64,000 nt of DNA, taken from positions 28,009,362 through 28,073,361 of the forward strand of contig OX235262.1 in the NCBI GenBank assembly GCA_944472135.2, in the 5' to 3' direction. Position 1 is the first letter of the stretch. Each line of letters opens with the position of its first letter. A program made the position numbers and the translations under genes. This document shows, piece by piece, positions 1 through 9,294 of the stretch. This stretch comes from Trichobilharzia regenti (Eukaryota; Platyhelminthes; Trematoda; Strigeidida; Schistosomatidae). Below the pieces are notes generated by a model. The model was not told where the DNA came from. It saw only the letters and a program-made list of their open reading frames with translations, and searched no databases.

Positions 1-533
1 ACTGACAATTCAATCTGACAACAGGTCTCCATCCTATCTCGGACGAGTCAACCTCGTGCATGTTGTAAACGACAGTACGATTCACATCTACGACTCACAC
101 GCCACCTACACCCCACGTGTCACCCACAAAGCCTACCCACTCGAATCAACACAACACAACACAACACAACAGAACGCAACACAACACAACACAACACGAC
201 ACAACACTGAACCCCGTCTGACCATTGACTGAAGACAACTGATATACAACTCTCCAATACAATCAATCACACTGTCTTATTCCATGGTAGGTAATTCACC
301 TGCATTGAAAATGTCGAATCAACGCGTCGCCATAAATAAATAAACTCGAACATTCACAGCTTACTCCCAGACACCACAAGTTGAGCCACACATGGCAAGT
401 GCAAACACAAAAACAGAGGGAGAGTGAGAGAGAGAAAGAGAGAGGGAGGGAGGGAAGGAGGGAGGGAGAGACTCGAACACACTTATAGTCGAGTACTCAT
501 GTGGAGAGAGGTAGGAGTACATACTTGGATATT
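1..533. repeat. Partial unit 0 of the 2-kb tRNA-Pro tandem repeat
   Basis: This stretch matches the internal part of each array unit, with position 1 equivalent to 9934 in the next full unit. It includes the ACACA-type pentamer run (about 150-205, longer and more irregular than in other units) and the GAGAG/GGGA purine tract (about 417-470). Homology stops after the block ending at about 533. By alignment, the tRNA gene of this unit should lie about 710 bp left of the window. It is more diverged than the interior units, as expected for a unit cut off from homogenisation. Confidence 0.9.
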
Positions 534-2533
534 TATCTTATATATCATCTATAGCTTACACAGCATTAAAAACTAGGAAATACAATGAAATAATCAGCCG
601 AACAATCATTAGTAAGTGCGCAAATATAACATGATATCTTTTCATCCAGTAAGCTTGATTTTGATTTGTTATTTTCTTTGGCTTTTCGTTAACGATGTTA
701 ATGACAATATTAAAATAATTCTATAGAGACTTGAGTGAATATTTTAAATTGTGGTCATCGGTTCATCCATACTGACGTAGTGTAGTTAATTAACTGGTCT
801 CATATCCAGAAATGAGTGGAGGCTGAATATGTGCTTAGCAACCTCACCTCGTATAAACAACTACTGTAATTTCAGAGTACACAACGGAAATTCATTTGTT
901 ACTAGAGTATGGAAGATTTCACTTTTCGAGAACAGATGATGTTGAGGAACGCAAGGTTTTGGAAGTCCAGTCGACTGAAGTTTCTCCTTTGGATGGAAGC
1001 AAAAATAAGCATGAAGAGAGGACTTCAGGTGAGTGCAAAGAAAACTTAAATGATAGAGATGACTAAACAATAATGACAAAAACCAGTCACCATCAGTGAA
1101 AAAAATTTATTAGAAGTCATTCATTACCCCTGCCCGAATACACAGTATCATTTCAACTAACTGTGGTATGAGTTAGAATGTTAAAGACAGGATCAATCCG
1201 CTTCTGTGAAATCCAAGGGTGTTTATCACGAATTGAAAACAGTAATAAGGAAGACGAATTAGTTATATTGACCTAAATCCACCAAACTACTAAATTTACG
1301 TTTACAGTACATTTTGTTACTCCCCACTGGCGACCTCGGGATCCTATTGCTTGTTGACTGTTTTAACTTATCGACGGAATTAGTATCTCTCAAGGCCCTC
1401 TAAAGGCATATATGTACATATACATACGCAACTTCTGTCAACCCTCTTGACTGTTGATTCGAGATAGTAGAAGCTCTCTACGTCAACAGTCTGTCTTCTT
1501 ATTTTCTTGTCTTCATGTGTTGCAGGTTCAGTTGTATCATATCGTGTATTTGTTGTTGTTAATGGTAATAGGAACAGTAGTCTCACAAATCGACTAGACA
1601 GGAAGTTCGTTAGCGCGAACTACTAAGTGTATTAACAGTCATATGAAAATCAATAAAAGTTATTTCAGAAACTGTTTAAGACAATAAGAAGAAGAAATGA
1701 AGATAAATGTATATAAATATTTTTAAGGACCCTGATTAAAATAAAAATTCGATGTACAAGATTTGCTGAAGTAGATTGATTTTGTGTCATATTACTTACT
1801 GTCTGAAGTCATCAGTCACACAGAAATGATATAAGCGAAAAGTCAACGACTTCACTGTCAATTAAGCCTGTTTACTAGTCCTTTTAGCGTGTAGTAAACG
1901 TGTAGCAAAACCCTGTCTTCATTCAACTCTATTTGAATTGTAATTTCATTGATTTTAACGAACCGATAGTATTTAAAAATACTAATATTGATAACGACGA
2001 TTATTCTAGAATATTCTGTGTATATAAATAAATGTATTTAAGTGCAGTGCCAGAAGAGGAAAGGATCGGAAAGGATATTCTTTGCTCAATTTTTCTCTAA
2101 ATTTCTTAAAAACATATTCCAGATTTGAAGAATTGCAGCATTTTTGCGTATTTAATTTGTCTGGTTCAATCGTTTTGAGCTAGAAACTAACTTTATTCTC
2201 AATACACCTTCAGCATAACATAGAATACGGTTTTATGCAGAAACGGTTTCTGGTACACATTATGTACAATATTCTAGCAATTATATACAAGTTATCATAG
2301 TTCATCACCTTGATTTGATGGTTTCCAATCTAGGGACTATCATATCAGAGGATTGAAAAGTTATTTTTAACTTTTGGTTTTGTAGATATTTAATTGATTT
2401 CAACAGAGATTTATTCACAATCTAATATTACTTGATAAGGCTTTGAAAAGTGAAGGACAGTGAACGGTCGTTCCTACCCTGTATGGAACTCTTCAGTAGT
2501 GGTACTCACACATGATACCATTATTGATTGACC
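534..2533. other. Non-array AT-rich segment, mostly unassigned
   Basis: This is the first part of a 3.3-kb segment (534-3879) that replaces about 320 bp of array unit 0. No long frame is present. It holds a possible exon at 876-1028. On the minus strand, 1380-1586 has a weak resemblance (a VESFxYLxSTV motif) to the RT C-terminal region of RTE-type LINEs, too short to call. The rest shows nothing recognisable. Confidence 0.5.
876..1028 (+). other. Candidate orphan exon (153 nt)
   Basis: A pyrimidine-rich stretch ending in TTTCAG (870-875) precedes 153 nt that are open in one frame (first full codon at 878; 50 codons, acidic and charged). It is followed by GTGAGT at 1029, a good 5' splice site. 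The other two forward frames are closed by stops. The protein has no family I recognise. No neighbouring exon could be paired with it, so it may be a fragment of a host gene carried into the repeat array, or chance. Seen: splice-like signals and an open frame. Inferred: that it is an exon. Confidence 0.35.
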
Positions 2534-2546
2534 TCAGGACTATCCA
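2534..2546 (+). repeat. Target-site duplication, left of SINE
   Basis: A 13-bp direct repeat that matches 2774-2786 at 12 of 13 positions and lies exactly against the start of the tRNA-like sequence. Confidence 0.8.
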
Positions 2547-2773
2547 GGGTCGGTGGCACAGCGGTTAGGACACCCCCCGACCACGCACATGGTCCGGGTT
2601 CGATCCCCGGCCGACGCACTTCTTTACCTTGCTAAGCCAGAAATAATTCTGGTAAAGAGGAAAGGTTGGGCATGAGGCTATCAGCCCCATCCTGTAAAAT
2701 TAAACACTGCTACAGAAACTTCAAGCCACTAGCTTGAGGCCCTATTTTCCAGTGGGAACGTGAAGGAAAAAAA
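2547..2773 (+). mobile_element. tRNA-derived SINE (227 bp)
   Basis: The 5' part (2547-2617) resembles a tRNA. It has an A-box-like TGGCACAGCGG, a B box GGTTCGATCCC, a 5-bp anticodon-type stem with a 6-nt loop, and a partly paired acceptor stem. A unique body of about 150 bp follows and ends in an A-rich tail (2764-2773). The 13-bp target-site duplications on both sides show retroposition. A SINE would be transcribed by Pol III and mobilised by the reverse transcriptase of a partner LINE. I see no hammerhead ribozyme core, so this is not the ribozyme-bearing schistosome SM-alpha type. The partner LINE is not identified. Confidence 0.8.
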
Positions 2774-2786
2774 TCAGGATTATCCA
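2774..2786 (+). repeat. Target-site duplication, right of SINE
   Basis: Second copy of the 13-bp direct repeat that starts at 2534; one mismatch (C/T). Confidence 0.8.
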
Positions 2787-3234
2787 ACCATGCGTCGAAC
2801 ACACTGTTATTCACTCTTTAGACTGGATGACAGTGTCTCATGAGAAGGAGAAATTTTGAAGAGAATTGCATTTTCGGTGAAAAGTCTATAATTTCTGCTA
2901 TTCGGCGTGAACGAGATCTGATATTTTGAATATATCTTATAAGGCTAGATCAATACAGTTTTATATATTAGTGGAATCAGAATTTAGAAAGTTCTTAGTA
3001 GACTATTTGTAAGTAGTATAAGAATCTGTAAAGGGCCAAAATGCTTATCTTTGATGACATTAAAACAAACTGCAAATGATTCTTCTCATTCTAAGCTGAA
3101 ATTCTTTCTTTTATTTAAGTGGTCAAATTCCTTTGAAAAACTGACACAGAGTATTAAGGAAATCGCCAATATTTCACTGTCACATCATTTACTAGGCCGA
3201 GTATAAGTATTATTGAGTTATTGTTTAATGGAGA
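2787..3234. other. Unassigned AT-rich DNA
   Basis: No long frame, RNA gene or repeat was recognised here. The 3' end leads into the GIY-YIG relic. Confidence 0.4.
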
Positions 3235-3580
3235 AAGAATGTCACTGCTATGTATATATATCAAATCACCTGTTGTTGCTGTGGAGCCAGCTACATCAGT
3301 CGTCCGGTGAGCATCCTGTCTAAAAAAGTCAAAGGATACTATTCAGCATGGTTGCAGAAAGAAAGTAGTGGCCGTATATGGGGTGCATATAATCGAACAT
3401 CTCGTCACCACTGGTCATTCCATCTGAACAAAGGCCTACTCCTTCAAAGTAATCTACAGAGTGAAGAACAGTCTCCCAAAGACAATACGTTTCCGTCTTC
3501 TCTGCAATGCCGAAAACCTAGATATTAAGTTAAAAGAAACAGAACTATGCATAAAGAAGAAAACTAGTCAGCCATTTCTA
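3235..3580 (+). pseudogene. GIY-YIG endonuclease relic, Penelope-like element
   Basis: One frame from 3250 carries a cysteine cluster followed by a GASYISRP segment. This corresponds to the CxCG-SYIGRT core of GIY-YIG domains fused to Penelope-like reverse transcriptases, followed by the conserved aromatic/tryptophan region. After about 3400 the homology moves to another frame, where an FKVIYRV-like motif and a C-terminal block ending in LCIKKK can be read past one in-frame stop. The GIY glycine is replaced (YIS for YIG) and at least one frameshift is present, so this is dead. Only the C-terminal end of the element survives; no RT domain is seen upstream. Family assignment rests on motif resemblance only. 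Confidence 0.55.
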
Positions 3581-3879
3581 CTGTCATGGTAACAAATCTG
3601 TTGATCTGAAATAAATTTCCAGCCTATGTTTATTTTCCTAGTTATATATACCTCTTGGGTAATTCCCCGTCTTATTTAGATACCGACTAAACCCACAATA
3701 AAAGATTTAATCTGGCCATTCATGTATTTTTGAATAAACATTGAGTCCACAGGCAATTTTAAGTAACAAAGGTTCCGCATGCCATTGAGGCAGGAGGAAT
3801 CAACTAGAAAAACCATAAAAAAAAGTGGTAAAACCGTGGTAGAAAAAAAGAGAACATACGAAAAGTAAGGGGAACTGGA
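3581..3879. other. Unassigned, A-rich near its right end
   Basis: Nothing coding is seen. Several A-rich runs lie at 3815-3875, just before array sequence resumes. They could be the tail of whatever was inserted, but no target-site duplication is found. Confidence 0.35.
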
Positions 3880-4140
3880 GATGATCGCCGACTGGCTTAA
3901 ATGGATGAAGCTGGATGATTCGTGGTGTGGGTGCGTGTGTGGCTGGATGGGCGAAGGTGAGCAAGGTGAATGTGTACTGTTGCAAAGATAGTGAGTTTGA
4001 GGGTGATGAGGTGACAGGGTGTCAGCGAGTGTGTGTGTGTGTATGTGGGTGAGTCAGTGAGTGAATGTGTGTGTGTGTGTGTGTGTGTCAAAGTGTTACA
4101 CGGAGAGAGTGAGAGAGAGGGCGATTGTTGTTGGCTGGAT
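3880..4140. repeat. Partial unit 0 of the tRNA-Pro repeat, resumed
   Basis: Matches the GT-rich part of each unit (compare 10757-11022), including the GTGTGT tracts and the GAGAGA block. It ends abruptly at the 5' LTR of element D, and the unit continues at 9034 on the other side. Confidence 0.9.
4136..4140 (+). repeat. Left target-site duplication of element D
   Basis: TGGAT, paired with TGAGG at 9034-9038 (three of five match). Uninterrupted array units read TGGAT followed by GGTGAGAG, which is exactly what follows 9038, so the duplication is real but eroded. Confidence 0.65.
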
Positions 4141-4451
4141 TGTTAGGAAGAAGCAAAACACATGCAATTATCAGGTCAGTATCATGTCTCAGTCAAGTTA
4201 TTATCGCGTTATAAACAAGTCGTTGACATGCAATTGTTCCTGCTTTCTGATTGGACGCTTGCACAATTCCAACACTCAACCGGATTGGTTGATTTACAGT
4301 CTACCTTATTTTTGTATAAATACAGTCACTTTTGTCATAATAAATGAACCTGGTTTTACCGCTGATTCTCGCGTGTTCTGCTTTACCAGTTAAGTGGGCA
4401 CTGGTCAGTAGTTAAGCAGTTACCTCGAGACAAAGATCTAGCATCATAACA
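4141..4451 (+). repeat. 5' LTR of element D
   Basis: Begins TGTTAGG and ends AACA. It contains a TATAAA-like box (about 4315) and an AATAAA signal near 4339. Same length as the 3' LTR but many substitutions apart, concentrated in its second half. Confidence 0.9.
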
Positions 4452-4452
4452 A

Positions 4453-4465
4453 TTGGCGACGGGGT
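4453..4465 (+). promoter_or_regulatory. Candidate primer-binding site of element D
   Basis: TTGGCGACGGGG-type sequence one base after the 5' LTR. TGG is the complement of a tRNA CCA end. The matching tRNA could not be named, and it does not match the tRNA-Pro of the surrounding array. Confidence 0.5.
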
Positions 4466-4514
4466 TTCGAATCCATTGCAGTTCAATACAGTCAAATAAA
4501 AACCAGATCATCCA

Positions 4515-7500
4515 GTGTACATCCAGCCTGTCTTCCAAATGACAATTTCATTTGAACAAATGCAACTTCTCCTTCATCAACAACAGCAACAGTTTGAAGC
4601 TTGCCAGCTCAGCTTGATTGAAAAACTTACAAAGCAGTTTTCAATTCAAAATCTCGGCAGTTCCAACTCAGAGAAAACCGAATCTATTGGGAGTTCAATT
4701 GTAGAGTTCAATTTCGAACCTTCAACAGGCGTGACGTTTGAAGCTTGGTTTCGACGTTATGAAGATCTGTTCCGGGTTGAATGCGCTCACCTAGATGATT
4801 CGGCCAAAGTGAGACTACTCCTTCGGAAACTTGGTCCAGCCGAACATAACAAATATGTCAATCATATTCTACCAAAGAACTCCAGAGAACTCAACTTTGA
4901 AGAAACCGTTCAAACGTTAACCAATATTTTCGGTGAACAGTTATCTCTCTTCAGTATCCGTTACAATTGTTTCAAGATATCCAAAGATCCAGGAGATGAT
5001 ATTCTCACCTATGCTGGTAAGGTGAATCGTGAATGCGAGCGATCGAAAATTCGATCACTTACGGATGACCAGTTTAAATGCCTGATCTTTGTCTGCGGTC
5101 TCAAATCTTCAGTTGACAGTGATATTCGTACCCGAATCCTTGCAGAGATTGAACGCAAACCGGACATGACTTTACAGGAGGTAACTGCTGAGTGCCAGCG
5201 AATCATCAATCTAAAGCATGACACGAAGTTGATTGAGGACGGTCAAGTTCATGAATTTACTTCTGTTCAGGCTGTCAAGTCAAACAATTCTCTGCAAGTC
5301 AAACACAAGCCTCCCACAAATTGTTGGTTTTGTGGATCGTGGCATTTTGGTAAATTTTGCCCGTATAAAAGACATAAATGCAGTATCTGTAACAAGTATG
5401 GTCACAAGGAAGGATTTTGTCCCCCAGTGAAACCTAGATCAATCCGATCTCACAATACGATGGCACAGTCACGAAAGTTTCGATCTCGGTCGACGAAACC
5501 TCAAATCAGCAGTATGTTCGCTACCTTCAAAGTTGACTTCGAGTCAAAAAGAAAGTTTGTCACACTTTCTATCAACCAGAAGCCAGTTCGACTACAGTTA
5601 GATACTGCTTCTGATATCACAATCATATCTCCCCAGACGTGGCGGGCACTCGGGTGTCCACCTTATCAGAGAACGGAGCATACTGCAAGAAACGCGTCGG
5701 GTGACGTAATGAAATTATCTGGCCAGATTGAATGCGACGTAACTTTCCGGTCGACCTCGTTCCAAGGAACATGCTACATCACCAATCGTCATGATTTGAA
5801 CTTGCTTGGTATTGACTGGATCGAAAAGATGAAACTCTGGGATGTCCCACTGAACTCAGTTTGTTCCAATGTACAGTGCTCAGATAGTCCTACCAACATG
5901 TTGATGCATCCGAACTCGACCGCAAAGTTCATCAGTCATCTTCGCACCAAACACGCTGCCGTTTTTCAAGAGTCTTTGGGTTGCTGTACCGTACAAAAAG
6001 CCAGACTATACCTCAAACCTGATGCCAAACCAGTTTTTAGACCAAAACGCCCAGTACCGTATGCCGCATTATCGTCCCTTGATGCAGAGCTGGATCGTTT
6101 AGAAAAGTTGAACGTAATCAAGCCAGTCGATTACTCATCCTGGGCAGCCCCCATAGTGGTTGTCAAGAAAGCAAACGGTACCATCAGACTTTGTGCTGAT
6201 TTCTCAACAGGACTCAATAATGCCCTTGAAGATCAACCGTATCCACTACCAGTACCGCAAGATCTATTTGTCAAACTGAATGGCGGTAAATACTTCAGTA
6301 AACTTGATCTAGCTGAGGCATACCTACAGATCGAGGTCGAAGATGATTCTAAAGAGCTTCTGACAATCAACACTCACAAAGGACTGTATCAGTTCCAGCG
6401 ACTTCCATATGGTGTTAAACCTGCTCCTGCTATATTCCAACAGATAATGGATGCAATATTAGCTGGTGTATCGGGAGTGGCCGTTTACCTCGATGATATC
6501 ATAGTCACAGGAGAAACTCAATTCGAACTCTTCAATCGGTTGGATAAAGTCCTGACAATACTCAGTGATTCCGGTTTCCATTTACGTCCGGATAAGTGCA
6601 ATTTTTTCATGACTTCAGTGAAGTACCTGGGATTCATTTTTGACAAAGATGGTCGCAAACCCGACCCCTCCAGTGTGTCAGCAATTCAACAGATGCCTGC
6701 CCCTAATAATCTCAGTACGTTGCAGTCCTTCCTGGGGATGATCAGTTACTATAGTGCGTTCCTGCCAGATTTACATCGTCTCAGGGCCCCAATGAATCAG
6801 TTGCTCATGAAGAATGCTAAATGGAACTGGTCAGAAGAATGCCAACAAGCTTTCATCAAGGTCAAGAAATTACTCCAGTCTGACCTGCTGTTAACACATT
6901 ACAATCCAAAGCTGGATATAACATTAGCTGCAGATGCGTCCAACTATGGTATTGGCGCTGTCATTTCACATGTGTTTCCAGACGGTGTTGAAAAGCCAAT
7001 AGCATATGCATCGCGAACCTTGACAAAGGTAGAGCAGAATTACAGTCAGGTCGAAAAGGAAGGATTAGCGCTCGTGTTTGGGATTCAAAAGTTCCACAAA
7101 ATGCTGCTTGGCCGAAAGTTCACACTTTTTACTGATCACAAACCACTATTATCGATTTTTGGCTCCAAGAAAGGTATTCCAGTCTATACAGCCAATCGAC
7201 TCCAACGATGGGCGACTATGCTACTAGGATACGACTTTCAGATCAAGTACAAATCTACAAAAGATTTCGGGAATGCAGATGTCCTCTCGCGTTTACTCAG
7301 CTATAACAAGCCCGCAAAGGAGGACGCTGTGATCGCCGGCGTTTCTGTCGATGAAGACGTGTGCCACGTATTGATGACGGCAATAAACACTTTACCTGTC
7401 TCAGCCGACATGGTTCAACGAGAGACGCAGCGTGACCCGACATTACAGTCAGTTCAACAGTATCTGCGTTGTGGCTGGCCCTCGCGTATTGATTGTCCAG

Positions 7501-8702
7501 ATTTAAAACAGTTCTATCAACGACGACATTCGTTATCCCTGGTCAATGACTGCATTATGTTTGGCGAACGTGTGGTCGTGCCTCGAAGTCTCCAACAAAA
7601 AGTCATGAGTCAACTACATTTTACGCATCCTGGTATTGGCCGTATGAAATCGTTGGCACGCTGTTACGTCTACTGGCCAAATATCGATCGTGAATTAGAA
7701 GTGATGGTTCGCTCATGTTCTCGCTGTGCTCAGGCTTTGAAAATGCCTATCAAGACAGACCTACAGCCGTGGCCCAACCCAGGAAAACCGTGGTCAAGAA
7801 TCCACATAGATTTTGCCGGCCCAATCAATGGCAAACAGTTTCTCGTGGTAATCGACGCGTATTCCAAGTGGCCGGAGGTTTTCATTATGCAAAATACCAC
7901 AGTGACGATAACATTAAATAAGTTGGTTCAGCTTTTCAGCAGATTTGGTGTTCCAGAGATCATCGTTTCCGATAACGGACCTCAGTTTACAGCTGAACAA
8001 TTCAAACAGTTTTGTGAGCGGCTAGGTGTTCAGCATATTCGCAGCCCGCCTTACCATCCTCAGTCAAATGGACAAGCAGAGCGTTTTGTTGATACACTCA
8101 AGCGCGCACTTCAGAAGTCAAACGGGGAGGGATCGATAGAGGATGTATTGCACAATTTCCTCTTCATTTATCGAACCACAACCAACCCATCATGCCCAAA
8201 TCAAACATCTCCCGCAGAAGTTATGTTTGGAAGAAGATTACGTACTACTTTGGATACAATTATCCCGATCCCATCAAGACGGAGCAAATGTGGTCGAAAT
8301 AGTGAATTTTGGTTCAATAGACGTCATGGCACCAAGCAAAGAAGTTTCATGGTTGGTCAGTCGGTACTGGTTCGTGATTACATACGGAGAGATCGCCCAT
8401 GGGTTTCTGGAGTGATCGTTGGAAGAAAAGGCCAAGTCATTTACAAGGTCAAGGTTGGAGACCTTATTTGGGTCAGGCATGCCAATCAAATAAGAAATAG
8501 ACTAGTTGGTAAACAGTTGAACGATTCCAAGTCCGCCGACGTACAATTTGAGCTATTGATAGATACGACGGATCCGAAAACGTCACATGGCCAAAATAGT
8601 CGAAACAAAGGCAAAGTGTCCCAGCAGCCAAGGAGATCACAACGACAACCAAGACCGCCAAAGTACCTACAAGTGATTCCGCGATACAAAAGCTACCGGT
8701 AG
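4515..8702 (+). CDS. Gag-Pol polyprotein of gypsy element D, intact
   Basis: A 1395-residue frame without a stop. The likelier start is the second methionine (4539), which opens a glutamine-rich gag start typical of these elements. Order of parts: gag to about residue 260; two zinc knuckles (C-x2-C-x3-H-x4-C near 270, C-x2-C-x4-H-x4-C near 289); aspartic protease with DTAS near 363; reverse transcriptase with YLDD at 658-661; RNase H with TDHKP near 872; integrase with an HHCC zinc module near 1034-1070; then catalytic D, D and E near 1099, 1153 and 1188; and a C-terminal GPY-type region ending in basic residues. Protease uses DTAS rather than DTGA/DSGA. The polyprotein makes the particle and copies and integrates the element. 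All catalytic motifs are present, so an active enzyme is plausible. Confidence 0.95.
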   Translation: MYIQPVFQMTISFEQMQLLLHQQQQQFEACQLSLIEKLTKQFSIQNLGSSNSEKTESIGSSIVEFNFEPSTGVTFEAWFRRYEDLFRVECAHLDDSAKVRLLLRKLGPAEHNKYVNHILPKNSRELNFEETVQTLTNIFGEQLSLFSIRYNCFKISKDPGDDILTYAGKVNRECERSKIRSLTDDQFKCLIFVCGLKSSVDSDIRTRILAEIERKPDMTLQEVTAECQRIINLKHDTKLIEDGQVHEFTSVQAVKSNNSLQVKHKPPTNCWFCGSWHFGKFCPYKRHKCSICNKYGHKEGFCPPVKPRSIRSHNTMAQSRKFRSRSTKPQISSMFATFKVDFESKRKFVTLSINQKPVRLQLDTASDITIISPQTWRALGCPPYQRTEHTARNASGDVMKLSGQIECDVTFRSTSFQGTCYITNRHDLNLLGIDWIEKMKLWDVPLNSVCSNVQCSDSPTNMLMHPNSTAKFISHLRTKHAAVFQESLGCCTVQKARLYLKPDAKPVFRPKRPVPYAALSSLDAELDRLEKLNVIKPVDYSSWAAPIVVVKKANGTIRLCADFSTGLNNALEDQPYPLPVPQDLFVKLNGGKYFSKLDLAEAYLQIEVEDDSKELLTINTHKGLYQFQRLPYGVKPAPAIFQQIMDAILAGVSGVAVYLDDIIVTGETQFELFNRLDKVLTILSDSGFHLRPDKCNFFMTSVKYLGFIFDKDGRKPDPSSVSAIQQMPAPNNLSTLQSFLGMISYYSAFLPDLHRLRAPMNQLLMKNAKWNWSEECQQAFIKVKKLLQSDLLLTHYNPKLDITLAADASNYGIGAVISHVFPDGVEKPIAYASRTLTKVEQNYSQVEKEGLALVFGIQKFHKMLLGRKFTLFTDHKPLLSIFGSKKGIPVYTANRLQRWATMLLGYDFQIKYKSTKDFGNADVLSRLLSYNKPAKEDAVIAGVSVDEDVCHVLMTAINTLPVSADMVQRETQRDPTLQSVQQYLRCGWPSRIDCPDLKQFYQRRHSLSLVNDCIMFGERVVVPRSLQQKVMSQLHFTHPGIGRMKSLARCYVYWPNIDRELEVMVRSCSRCAQALKMPIKTDLQPWPNPGKPWSRIHIDFAGPINGKQFLVVIDAYSKWPEVFIMQNTTVTITLNKLVQLFSRFGVPEIIVSDNGPQFTAEQFKQFCERLGVQHIRSPPYHPQSNGQAERFVDTLKRALQKSNGEGSIEDVLHNFLFIYRTTTNPSCPNQTSPAEVMFGRRLRTTLDTIIPIPSRRSKCGRNSEFWFNRRHGTKQRSFMVGQSVLVRDYIRRDRPWVSGVIVGRKGQVIYKVKVGDLIWVRHANQIRNRLVGKQLNDSKSADVQFELLIDTTDPKTSHGQNSRNKGKVSQQPRRSQRQPRPPKYLQVIPRYKSYR

Positions 8703-8711
8703 CCCTATCTT

Positions 8712-8722
8712 AAAAGGGGAGG
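8712..8722 (+). promoter_or_regulatory. Polypurine tract of element D
   Basis: AAAAGGGGAGG directly against the 3' LTR. This is the expected plus-strand primer in reverse transcription and supports the LTR boundary. Confidence 0.85.
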
Positions 8723-9033
8723 TGTTAGGAAGAGGCAAAACACATGCAATCATCAGGTCAGTATCATCTCTCAGTCATATTATTATCGCGTTATAAACAA
8801 GTCGTTCACACGCAATCGTTCATGCTTCTGATTGGAGGCTTGCACAATTTCAACATTCAACCGGATGGGTTGATTAAAATTCTCCAATATTTTCTCGTTG
8901 AATAGAGTCAATATTGTCAAAATAAATAAACATCGCTTTACCGCTAATTCTCGCGTCTTATGCATCAAAAGTTAAGCGAGCACTGGACGGGAGCTAAGCA
9001 GTAAAGGCGCGAAAAAATATATAGCATAAAACA
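8723..9033 (+). repeat. 3' LTR of element D
   Basis: Begins TGTTAGG and ends AACA, 311 bp, same length as the 5' LTR but strongly diverged from it. Followed by the eroded target duplication (9034-9038) and then array sequence. Confidence 0.9.
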
Positions 9034-9222
9034 TGAGGGGTGAGAGATAGATGGAAGTTGACTGAAGTGTCGTAGAGATGTGTGTAGACAGACGATTAGC
9101 AGAGTGAGCAGGGAGTGAGTGGAGACGATGAAGCAGAGAGACGAGTGTGAGTCAGTCGGCGGCGTGTGATCATGACGACGGGGAGTGGCGGGGTGGGAAC
9201 CACCTGGTGACATGAAAACCAC

Positions 9223-9294
9223 GGGCCCAGCCGGGATTCGAACCCGGGACCACTCGCACCCAAAGCGAGTATCATACCCCTAGACCACTAGGCC
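9223..9294 (-). tRNA. tRNA-Pro(UGG), array copy 1
   Basis: A 72-nt intronless cloverleaf. The acceptor stem has 7 pairs (one G-U) with discriminator C; the anticodon loop is TTTGGGT with anticodon TGG (9260-9262), reading proline codons. The A box TGGTCTAGGGG and B box GGTTCGAATCC match the Pol III consensus, and a T4 terminator lies 4-8 nt past the 3' end (9215-9218). The T stem CCGGG/CCCGG is perfect. The CCA end is not encoded, as expected in eukaryotes. It is the copy closest to element D, whose 3' LTR ends 190 bp downstream of the gene. Confidence 0.96.

Larger units (their letters stand above)
4141..9033 (+). mobile_element. Element D: Ty3/gypsy LTR retrotransposon with intact gag-pol frame
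   Basis: The structure is complete. A 311-bp 5' LTR is followed by a TTGGCGAC-type primer-binding candidate, one gag-pol frame of 1395 codons, a polypurine tract and a 311-bp 3' LTR, inside a 5-bp target duplication. The domain order protease-RT-RNase H-integrase places it in Ty3/gypsy (Metaviridae). The double zinc knuckle and overall form suggest the CsRn1-like trematode group, which is inference. By eye the two LTRs differ at about one position in six, which is hard to reconcile with an unbroken coding frame. The insertion sits inside a tRNA-Pro repeat unit, 190 bp beyond the 3' end of the first tRNA gene. Confidence 0.93.

Noticed and set aside
4453..4475. The idea that the array's tRNA-Pro primes element D or the other LTR elements
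   Set aside because: A primer site for this tRNA would begin TGGGGGCCCAGCC. The sequences after the LTRs of D, A and C (TGGCGACGG, TGGTGAACC, TGGTGTCGC) do not match.
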